This document shows positions 54,360 to 64,000 of a stretch of 64,000 nt of DNA, one piece after another. The position numbers and the translations under genes were made by a program. Within the stretch, counting starts at the first letter, position 1. Each line of letters starts with the position of its first letter. The stretch spans positions 136,903,579 through 136,967,578 of the forward strand of contig CM068829.1 of the NCBI GenBank assembly GCA_028554795.2. Reading direction: 5' to 3'. The notes under the pieces were generated by a model, which was given only the letters and a program-made list of their open reading frames with translations, was not told the DNA's origin and did not search any database. Source of the stretch: Sinohyriopsis cumingii (Eukaryota > Mollusca > Bivalvia > Unionida > Unionidae).

Positions 54360-56390
54360 ATTGCTAGATAAATGCTGCCCAAATCTAGTGCTGACAGTGA
54401 TTTCTGTTTAAACGGGACCGCTGCTTAATATAGTAAAACGATGTTTCAATAACTATATCATCATCAACGTTATCATCATCATCATCATCATCAGTAGTAG
54501 CAGTAGTAGTAGTAGGACTTGTTGTAGTTTACGTATCATATTCAAATTGCTCAACACATATTAATTAAAAACTTAAATCGGGTACGGAATTATCCTAGCT
54601 GAAAGTGTAGCAAAGCAGATTTGCCTGTTACTTGAGTCAGTTTCACCTATTGTTACAAAGTATATGGTCAAAAAACAAGTGACAAAAAAGAGCGAAAGCC
54701 AACAACATAAAATTAAAGTAAAGCAAAATTCAACAAATTATTTTTCCCTAGAATTCAAAGCTAAAATTTGAAAAGAACTTACTGCATTGTGAATCAAATC
54801 TGAAATAGTACTAAATGTTCTTTCACAAGTCCAAATGTATGAAGTTCCATTTGAATTCCAGCGGCATTCCAAATAAATTCTGGTATTCAATGAGCTGGTG
54901 TGCCTGAATTCACTAATATTTAAAATTAATGATTTTATCAAAGAATATTTTTGAGCACTTTGTAATTTCAGTGAATAACATTTTGAATAAATAAAGGCAC
55001 CCAAAAAAAAACTGAACTCAGCAATAGGACTGATTCTGCTTTGGATGTTAGGGAAAGAATGAAGTAATAGCTGTAGTAAACAAGATTATATAAGACAATG
55101 ATACAGCCACTATGTCGGCCAGCCTACTCTATAAAACATTCAAAACTGTCAACAAGTTTAGGAATTTCCAAATTAAAAACTTAATGTCCAAGAATCAGAT
55201 TCAAATAAACAAACCTGACTCCACTGATAATGATCTCAATATATAATCAACATTTAGATAAATATTAACAATGCAGTATGTTGATTACAAACTAAATATT
55301 ACTTGTCAGGCACAACATAAACTTGATTTTGGACAAGGTCAGTTACAAAATACAGATGTACATAACATATATTCATTAAGAAAAGTCAACAAATAATACA
55401 AATTAAACATACATAACTCTATTGTCAGTGGACAATGCAATTACTCATGAATGCCTTTGTAATTTGAACATGATTACAGTTCGTAAGACATGCTGAAGTT
55501 TCATTTAAATATAAATTATATGTACGTCAAACGGAAACATAAAACCACTTGATTTAAGAGTCTGTATTTTCTTTATTTAAATAATATATCTGATTGACCC
55601 AAACACATAGAAAACAATCGTAGAGATCTCAAAAAGGAAAACAATTCCTGAGAATTCTGTACTAAAATGCTACCCTCAAACGAGGCTGAACTAGATCAAT
55701 TCCTGATTTGCTGTCAGATTTAATCATTCTGAAATTAGAAATAAAATTGCTGAGTATTTTGTGTTTGATATTTGGAATGAAATTTCACCCTTTTCTGAAC
55801 TAAACACATATATCATAGAGGATCAATTATTTAAAGTTATAAATCCTCCGTAGACGATGAATGATCGAGGAACGACACATTCCGCAATACTTGTTACATA
55901 TTGTATGAATTTATTAAACAGATGCAGAAATATTACGGAAAATTGAGAAGCATGTTTTATAATATAAAATGGCTGTTTTTCGTGTCGAATCATCCATTCA
56001 TTTCATAGCAAGATTACTGCAGTCAGAGTTGTTCTTACCTGTTCGTTTTTCATTAGTAATCGAAAACCTAAATTTGAATTGCAATCTATTAATCATATAT
56101 AGTGGTATTTATAATTATCAGCACGGTTTGTTTTTAAAAATTATTTGAGGATGATTTAGTTACGTAACGACTCTAATTCGGACGGTACAAATTAGTCAAA
56201 TTATCTTTGTGTTTCATTATACCTGAATATACACCTTTTGAAAAGGTGATAAAAGCACTAAGATTAGTGACGGAAGATGGAAGCACACTTCATTTGATCC
56301 ATATATATCTTTGGAAAAATTTATATTGAAACCTACTTTTTGCTTTTTGGCGTAGACCTGATATGTATTAATGTACTAAATTTATCAATG
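54360..56390. other. No gene recognised; microsatellite and AT-rich sequence
   Basis: An ATC repeat followed by AGT repeats lies at 54,464-54,515. No coding sequence was recognised. Confidence 0.4.

Positions 56391-56392
<2 letters not shown>

Positions 56393-56471
<79 letters not shown>
56393..56471. repeat. (TA)n microsatellite
   Basis: A TA run of nearly 80 bases abuts the 3' end of the minus-strand LINE fragment at 56,480, so it may derive from that element's tail. Confidence 0.95.
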
Positions 56472-56479
<8 letters not shown>

Positions 56480-57765
56480 CTTTGTAGTCTTTCGGGCCGA
56501 GGAAGACAAGTCGTGCGATCTCATCGACGGTAACCGCGCATGTTGCTCCGGAGTGCTAATTCCGATGCACACAGGCGGTTGCAGTTGGGGCATGGGACAC
56601 TGGTGGCTGGGATACAGCTCTGTGACATCTCTCACGAGCTGCAGCAAGACGGTGGCGATGGTCAGCCTCGGAGGTGGAACTTGATTTTCTGGTCAGGGCT
56701 CGCCAGTGAATTGTCTCTGATGCAGCAAGCTCGAGCTGGCGGGGTTGAAGGTCTGGAATTTGATGTGCGTCTTGAGATTGTCTTTGTACCTCTTGCGAAG
56801 GCGGCCTCGGTTTCAGTTTCCCTGGGCTAGCTCGCTAAAGAACAGCTGCTTTGGAATTCTGTTTTGATGCATGCGGATGACATTGCCAGTCCAACGAAGC
56901 TGGGCCCGGATTAGTTTGGCTTCGATGCTTGTTGTGTTGGCTCTATCGAGGACTTCATGCTTGATGATTCTGTGATGCCACTTGATCCGCATAATGGATC
57001 TCAGGGAGCGCTGGTGGGATTGTTCCAACTGACTGATATGCCTTCGGTAGACAGTCCACATTGCACAGCCATACAAGAAAAACGTGAAGACAACTGCGTT
57101 GTACACCTTCATCTTTGTTGACAGGCGTATGTCCTTGTGCTGCAATACCTTGGTTCGGAGTCGTCTGAGTGTTTGACTGGCTTTTTAGATCATCGCAGTG
57201 AGCTCTTTGTCCAGGGAGCCGTCACTGGATATTGTTCTGCCAAGGTATTTGAAACTGTCCACATTCTTCAGCTGCGTGTCGTCAATGGTGATGCAGGGTT
57301 GTGAAGGGACATTGTTTGGGGTGGACTCGAAGAGGACTTTTGTATTTCTTTGGCTAATTGTGAATCCAAAGAGATTTTGTAGGCTTCATATAACCTGTGC
57401 ACGATTGCCTGTAGGTTAGTCTCTTCATGGGCCATGAGGACACAGTCATATGCAAAGAGTGCTTCAGTGATGAGTCTTTCTAGCGTCTTGGTTTTTGCAG
57501 CTGGGCCATGGAGATCAAACGCTGATCCATCCAGGCGATATATAATGTAGATACCAAGGTCAAGGTCGCGTATGACATGGATCAGTATGTGTGAGAAGAC
57601 GAGATTGTAGAGTACCGGAGCAAGTACACAACCTTGTATGACACCGTTCGATAAGGGGAATTTCTCAGAGAGTTCATGAACGTCCTCGGTCTTTTTTTTA
57701 AAAAAAAGTCTCTTCTCTTTGCATGACATATTGTTTTCTGACTCACTAACATTATCCAACATACT
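56480..57765 (-). mobile_element. Non-LTR retrotransposon fragment, RT to C-terminus
   Basis: The minus-strand frame 57,762-57,268 contains the RT region NGVIQGCVLAPVLYNLVF and LFAYDCVLMAH, where the usual FADD box reads FAYD, a disabling change. A frameshift follows. The frame 57,145-56,813 has the downstream region KVYNAVVFTFFLYGCAMWT, RRHISQLEQSHQRSLRSI and AQLRWTGNVIRM. These phrases are typical of a widespread animal LINE group with this thumb/C-terminal signature; I leave the clade open. The 3' end borders the TA run. Confidence 0.85.
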
Positions 57766-57769
57766 AATT

Positions 57770-58365
57770 GTAGAATGCTTTGATAGTTTTCAATATAATA
57801 ACAGTTTAAATTACTGGAAGCAGCTAGACCTTAATGAGTGAGCTACCAAGCCGGAAGCATCAAGCCCCACTTGCTTTGCAAGTCTTAGGTAATGTTAACG
57901 CGAACATTCACGAGTTCAGTGATGATACTTGAACGTTATTTAATCACCTCGGATTCAAGTCCAGGATCGCATTGCAGGATGTCGGACGGAACGGGATAGC
58001 ATACGTGTAAATGCTTAACAACAGTAATGCATGTTCAAGTTCATCTGTTTGTCTTCTATTTCAGTATATCGCATACAGTGATGATTTAAGTGATATATGC
58101 AGTCATCCATATCCTATGAATGTGCGTATTGGTTATGCATACTTGACCATATTTATTTCCATTCTTCACTGTAAGTCTGGCAGAACATATTTCTAGATCT
58201 AATTTCTCGTCTCTGCCATTTCTATCCGCAATTTTCACTGCCTCTGCAATGAACGGGACACGTTTCAGAAAGTGAAGATCGTGTTGCAATTATGTCCTGC
58301 AATTCTTTTTGATAGCACTCATTATTGTGTTATCTGTAGAGATAGCAATACATCCTGCAATTCCA
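57770..58365. other. No gene recognised
   Basis: Sequence between the LINE fragment and a minisatellite, without supported features. Confidence 0.4.
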
Positions 58366-58368
58366 TTT

Positions 58369-58603
58369 GCAGTGTATTCTATGAGGAGACAGCAACGCAA
58401 AGTTCAATTTTGGTATTGTTTAGCAGTGTATTCTATGAGGAGACAGCAACACAGTTCAATTTTGGTATCGCTTAGCAGTGTATTCGACGAGGAGACAGCA
58501 ACACAAAGTTCAATTTTGGTATTGTTTAGCAGTGTATTCTATGAGGAGACAGCAACACAGTTCAATTTTGGTATCGCTTAGCAGTGTATTCGAAGAGGAG
58601 ACA
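58369..58603 (+). repeat. Minisatellite with alternating 54- and 52-bp units
   Basis: Unit starts gcagtgtattc fall at 58,369, 58,423, 58,475, 58,529 and 58,581, spacings 54, 52, 54, 52. The long type has cgcaaagttcaa or cacaaagttcaa, ending gtattgttta. The short type has cacagttcaa, ending gtatcgctta. The array is therefore a 106-bp dimer repeated twice. Confidence 0.9.
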
Positions 58604-58719
58604 TAAACTCTCCATTAGTGGGGTTACATTTGCATTTGCATTATAAGTTTCATTTATCATTCCGAATATTACCTGATTGGTTTGTAGCTTAGGGGAGGCT
58701 CTAATTAAGTCTGCGATAT

Positions 58720-59115
58720 ATGGAGAATAGGGGTTTCGTTAGGCTTGAATGAAATTTCAGCAGGGATTACTGTTTATATTAGGTTTGAATGATATTCCAG
58801 GAGGGACTACGGTTTCTATCAATCTTGAATGAGATTCGAACGGAGACTACAATTTTTTGTAAAGCTTCGAATGATATTCCAACAGAGACTACGGTTTTTG
58901 TTTGGCTTGAATGGGATTCTAGCCGGGACTACGGTGTTTCTCAGGTTTGAATGAGATTTCATCGGAGAAAACGGTTTTGTTAGGCTTGAATCAGATTGTA
59001 GCAGGGGCTACAGCTATTTTTATGCATGAATGAGATTTTAGTAGTGACTGCGGTTTTCGCTAATCTTGAGTCCGATTCTATCAAGGCTAGGGTTTTGTCA
59101 TGCTTGAATGACATT
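58720..59115 (+). repeat. Degenerate minisatellite, unit about 42-46 bp
   Basis: About nine copies of a phrase like aggcttgaatgagattc, then agc..ggactacggttt, recur with heavy substitution. Confidence 0.75.
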
Positions 59116-59769
59116 CCAGACTTATGATTAGAGTTTTTAATAATCATTGCCTTTTCATTGGATTCGTTAGACTAGAAAACGTTAACGATTATAATCATAA
59201 AGCTATAACGAGAAAATAATCATTACCATTTCAAGGAGCATTGGTTACAAAAATGGTGAACTTATTACTTATTGGGATAATTCTCTTTAGAACAGTGCCA
59301 GCAGTGACCTAATTATGATCCGACTGGCAATGATTATGTACTTAGTGCCATTTTAAATAGATATATGCGATTACACTTCCAAACCGCAACTTTGTTGATT
59401 TATTAACTTATAATGGAATATAACATAATATGTTCCATAATCCATATGGTCCCTATAAACTAAGCATAGATAAAATATACACTTATTGTAAAACAAAATA
59501 GTTCACAATAACAAATTGATAAATACATATGATGATATAGATAGATTTTAAAAACATTCCTTTTCAAGATATGAACTCTATTTGCATTTAGTCGATTGCC
59601 CATCAGCACGTATGTACATATACATTAAAAACAATTATAAGCATTGATGATGGCACGTTTGATGCGTACAGGAAAACAAATATAATTCACATGAAAAAAA
59701 CATGTAATAAATAATGAATATTTATACTTATGTAATTTATATATTTTATTTCTATACACATCTATACAC

Positions 59770-59825
59770 AAACATATGCATGCATTACACACACATATAT
59801 ACAGACACACACACACACAAACACG
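59770..59825 (+). repeat. AC-rich microsatellite
   Basis: Interrupted CA runs (cacacacacacaaacac) around 59,790-59,824. Confidence 0.8.
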
Positions 59826-60107
59826 TCGTGAATTTTTTATTTGCCAATGAATTATTTTCTATTTACTTCCCCGCTGATAATCCGTTGAAAATAGAAATCA
59901 TTAATTAATTGAGAATTAAGATAATTGACCGGACTCTAACCTAGGTTAAGAAGACAGATACAGTGTCATCAATATATACGAATATTCCAGATGATTTTCT
60001 CAATAATAACATGAGAACATTCAACATTAAATATGAGAGTAAGTAATGCACGTAGTAAACAATGAAATGGGGATGGGATGGAAAAAAGCCCAATAAATTG
60101 AAGAGCT

Positions 60108-60206
60108 GCTACTACTACTACTACTACTACTAATAATAATAATAATAATTATAATAATAATAATAATAATAATAATACAAGTAATAATATCAATAATAAT
60201 AATAAT
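60108..60206 (+). repeat. (CTA)n/(AAT)n microsatellite
   Basis: A CTA/ACT repeat passes into an AAT repeat of some 70 bases. Confidence 0.9.
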
Positions 60207-60739
60207 TATAAACGAATTATTTAAATCAAGTACTTTTAATTTCCCGGATTTATCAATTTGATCGGTTTCATGGAATTAAGTAATTTAATCATTTATAACT
60301 CACTTGGGCCTTTCCAAAAAAGTAGTTTATATACTTCTGTCTTAGCGGTAAATAACATTGGCTAATGAAAGTGATATTCATCTACCAGCCCGTTGCAAAA
60401 AATACAATCATTTGATCCACAAGGGGGCAATGTGGTTTATCCCTTCTCCCTGATTCAATATGTAAAGCATAGGCAGACACCCTTGTTATTGAAAGGGCTT
60501 TTCTAAATACTGTCACTGTTACTATATCCAGTATTCCTTGCAGTCAACATGTCAAGAAAAATTCTGTATAATATAGCTCTTGAAGATTCTCTGATTCTTG
60601 AATGCCAAATTTGGATAAACTGGTCAGAGACTTTTATGTTCCCAAGAGCTTGAATTTTCCACACTTACCACAGACCGCGACTATGTATTAAATATGCGAT
60701 GCCCAGATTGTTTTGTTCAAGACGGGTTTCTATTTCAGT

Positions 60740-61335
60740 AAGAATTATATTACAAGTTATCCATTACAAATGTATCACATAACTTAAGTAATTCGTACTA
60801 TAAGATATCCCTTACAATATAATCTCCTGACTTAAGTAATTTGTACTATAAGTTATCCCTTACAATATAATCTACTAACTTAAGTAATTTGTAATATAAG
60901 ATATCCCTTACAACTGTATCTCCTAACTTAAGTAATTTGTACTATAAGATATCCCTTATAAAATAATCTCATAACTTAAGCAATTTGTAATATAAGATAT
61001 CCCTTACAACTGTATCTCATAAATTAAGTAATTTGTAATATAAGATATCCCTTACAACTGTATCACATAACTTAAGTAATTTGTAATATTAGATATCCCT
61101 TACAACTGTATCTCCTAACTTAAGTAATTTGTAATATAAGATATCCCTTACAACTGCATCTCATAACTTAAGTAATTTGTAATATAAGATATCCCTTACA
61201 ACTGTATCTCATAAATTAAGTAATTTGTAATATAAGATATCCCTTACAACTGTATCTCGTAACTTAAGTAATTTGTACTATAAGATATCCCTTACAACAT
61301 AATCTCCTAACTTATGTAATTTATACAATAAGATA
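60740..61335 (+). repeat. 48-bp minisatellite, about 12 copies
   Basis: The unit contains aagatatcccttacaactgt, then atctc.taacttaagtaatt, then tgtaatat. It includes the palindromes acttaagt and gatatc. The copies are closely similar, so the array is recent or homogenised. Confidence 0.95.
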
Positions 61336-61339
61336 CACC

Positions 61340-62940
61340 CGATAACAGAATCAAACTCTTAAACAAAATCAACGAAAACACAAAACAATTTATTTTACCT
61401 GAATTAATATAATGAGTTATCAAGCCATGTAATAAAATCTTATCACCCGCGGACATAATTTTCATAAAATTAGCGTGAGCTTCTATAATTACCTTATGAT
61501 CCTTTTCCAAATTAATAAACATGTTATTTAAAATCCTAGTAAACAACACTTCAAATATTTCGTCAGTACACAATATTAATGGTGGTTAACAACATAAAAC
61601 TTTACGAATGTATGAAATTAGAGCTCCTGTTGGTCCAAATTTTGTTCGTTTCATGTAATATTTAGCATTAAGTCTTGGAGACTGAAAATCGGCTGCACAC
61701 TGAGCATGAGTGGTCTTCGCTGCTGTACGACCTTTCATGCAGTGTGTACTATATTTTTAATCTTTACGACATTATTAATCCTACAAAATACAATGTTCCA
61801 TATTTATGTTTTCCAATAACTGCTATCAAGGTAATATTTCAGGATTTTATTTATATGATGGAATTGTGGAATTTGGACTTGTGAGGGGGCTGTTGTTATT
61901 ATATCCCTGGGGCAACTTCGTCGTTTAATTGGTCCATTTAAATTTTCGATTTCTTTTTTCTACTTTGATAAAAAAAAATTTGTTTAAATTTTATATGGTA
62001 TCGCTAAATTCCTTCTATTTGACCGCCTTAATTTCAAAGTTTGATCACCACGTCAAATGGATTGCTTAAACAAAATGCTCATTTAGTGGTGACCATCAAA
62101 CTCGTTGTGCCCATAGTGTATCCCAAAAGCGCAATCCTTTCTTTTTGCATAAAGTTTCCGAATTTAAAGCCCTTACTTAAACAAAGGACTTGGGGTGTAA
62201 AGATAGTTATGCCATGATTACCATTGATTTGCAACAAGACCACATTTTACAAACTCTGATCCTAGCTGCTTAAAATTTGCAATGTGATCCATTCACGTAT
62301 GTTACAAATGAACCCTTTCCTTCTCATCCGGGCGTTTATTGCATACTCATCTGCCCATGATATGCATTAATGACCTGTGATGGAAAAAATATAGTACCTC
62401 TGGTAGCGGATGATCTAATACCTGGTAACCAGCCATGACACTAACTTAGCACGCTCCAAGCCATCAAAGCTGAGAACAAAATCCAAAACACCATCTGGAC
62501 TATAAAATTCCTCACTAGTGCGCTTTAATTGTGCCCAGAGACAGATTTTCTGTGTAACGAAGCACAAATTCACTCAGTGATGGTTGCTTTAACGTCGTGT
62601 GTATTTGATACAACAAGCATTAACTGCAAGATCTGTTAAAACGCCAGAAGCCAGAATATTCAAATGGCCTGATTATAAAAGTATTCTACGAAAATACATG
62701 CATGCATATGATGAACTGAAACCGTTAAAATATCAAATAGCGAAATTTACTGATGCATCGGCGTACTGGAATTGTTAACGGATATATTTAATTTACTGAT
62801 GCATCGTTGTACTGGAAGTTTTAATGGATTTGAAAAAGATTTTAAAGCTCTAAGCAATTGTAATTATGCGTATTATACCAATGGAAAGTGTTTGACGCTG
62901 GTAAAAAAAGAGAGTTTAATGTCGTGTTAATGAACTAAAT
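61340..62940. other. No gene recognised between two minisatellites
   Basis: Short frames only. A duplicated phrase (tttactgatgcatcg.cgtactgg) occurs near 62,745-62,770 and 62,793-62,818. Confidence 0.4.
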
Positions 62941-62944
62941 ATAT

Positions 62945-63645
62945 ACATTTCCCTTCAAGATGATCACTATAAACATCGATTTCTCTACAGGATGATCACT
63001 ACATACAGCTGTATCCCTTCCAGATGATCACTAAATATATACATTTCCCTTCAGGATGATCACTAAATAGAGCTATTTCTTTTGAAGATGATCACTAAAT
63101 GTATACATTTATCTTCCAGTTGATCACTAAATACAGCTATTTCCCTTCAAGATGATCACTAATAACAACTATGTCCCTTCCACACTAAATACATATATTT
63201 CTCTTCAAGATGATCACTCAATACAGCTATTTTCCTTCAAGATGATCACCCACTACAACTATTTCCCTTCCAGATAATCACTCAATACAGCTATTTCCCT
63301 TCCAGATAATCACTCAATACAGCTATTTTCCTTCAAGATGATCACTCAATACAGCTATTTCCCTTCCAGATGATCACTCAACTACAACTATTTCCATTCC
63401 AGATAATCACTCAATACAGCTATCTCCTTTCATGATGATCACTCAGTAAAGCTATTTCGCTTCAAGATGATCACTAAATATAAATAGTTCCCTTCAAGAT
63501 GATCACTCAATACAACTATTTCTCTTCAAGATGATCACTAAATACTAAATGATCACTAAATGATCACTAAATACAACTACTTCCCTTCCAGATGATCACT
63601 CAGTACAGCTATTTCCCTTCAAGATGATCACTCAGTACTTCAAGA
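62945..63645 (+). repeat. Minisatellite, unit about 32 bp, about 20 copies
   Basis: The unit reads close to gatgatcactcaatacagct followed by atttcccttcca, with length variants of 27-40 bases. Each unit has a TGATCA palindrome. Confidence 0.93.
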
Positions 63646-63954
63646 GATAGAAAAGGCTCTTCATACAAAAAATGTAGGTTGCAGATATGATGATTAATGT
63701 GTTTCTTTTCTATGGTAAACATTCAGTATTAAAAATGTGTCACTGTCAATAAATGTGGATTGATGATGTCAATAATTGTAGAGGTACTACGATTCCGAGG
63801 CGTGTAGGCAAATTATTCCGAAGTATACATAATCAATGGTCATGTCTGTATCGAAGCACAAGCATAATTTAAAACTAAATATAAATACAGTGGGCAATAT
63901 TTTTATTTTACATTTGTTTATCTAACACATTATTAATCAAGGTGAGTTGTTGTT

Positions 63955-64000
63955 TCGCGTGTTTGCTGATTTTGCCAAAACGTTTGATTGCTTAGTAAGG
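63955..64000 (+). mobile_element. Possible reverse transcriptase fragment at window edge
   Basis: The last 46 bases translate in one frame to VFADFAKTFDCLVR, close to the RT motif A phrase of CR1/Jockey-type LINEs (xxDFxKAFDxV). It is too short for certainty and continues outside the window. Confidence 0.4.

Noticed and set aside
54132..54360. Open frames across the TA run
   Set aside because: They are alternating Tyr/Ile translations of a dinucleotide repeat and occur on both strands. The same applies to 56,333-56,684.
60740..63645. CRISPR-like array
   Set aside because: Units are contiguous with no unique spacers, and the genome is eukaryotic. These are minisatellites.

Overview
The window looks like nuclear DNA of an invertebrate, most likely a mollusc or other lophotrochozoan. 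It is AT-rich and intron-rich, full of decayed non-LTR retrotransposons, tRNA-derived SINEs, small hAT-type elements, minisatellites and microsatellites, with few host exons. The species assignment is inference from repeat style only.

Layout. 1-14.0 kb: a LINE cut by the left edge (minus strand), a 430-base repeat that recurs at 13.43 kb, two back-to-back 3' fragments of an L1/Tx1-like LINE (4.08-6.66 kb), a folded-back CR1/L2-like LINE relic (9.4-10.5 kb) and a tandem array with units near 364 bp (10.5-13.4 kb). 14.7-19.6 kb: the longest L1/Tx1-like LINE copy, broken and carrying a nested hAT-type MITE. 21.7-22.7 kb: a 5'-truncated LINE with poly(A) tail and 13-bp target duplication. 22.7-29.3 kb: mostly non-coding sequence with one SINE and one hAT MITE.

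29,538-39,315: the main item, a complete Polinton/Maverick-type element of 9.78 kb. It has terminal inverted repeats of about 460 bp, AG...CT termini and a perfect 6-bp target duplication (attgag). It carries a broken protein-primed family B DNA polymerase, two BIR (IAP-type) genes, a two-knuckle CCHC protein and four unrecognised small genes. I found no integrase, packaging ATPase, protease or capsid gene. Six genes have a TATA box about 40-65 bp before the ATG, and a seventh has one once a nested insertion is discounted. The two outermost genes and the first plus-strand gene are each followed, 18-23 bases after the stop, by an exact copy of a metazoan histone-mRNA-type 3' stem-loop with a purine-rich downstream block. 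This suggests the element makes histone-like, non-polyadenylated mRNAs. Stops and frameshifts show that this copy is decayed.

39.3-64 kb: LINE fragments (39.9-40.3, 41.3-42.9, 56.5-57.8 kb and the right edge), a phase-consistent chain of host exons for a DUF4806-like protein (43.3-46.3 kb), a SINE with perfect target duplications (47.0 kb), a TTF-type zinc-finger exon (51.2 kb) and several minisatellites (48.6, 53.7, 58.4, 58.7, 60.7 and 62.9 kb). A possible upstream exon of the DUF4806-like gene (29,336-29,536) is interrupted by the Polinton at its splice donor, so the element may have landed inside that gene.
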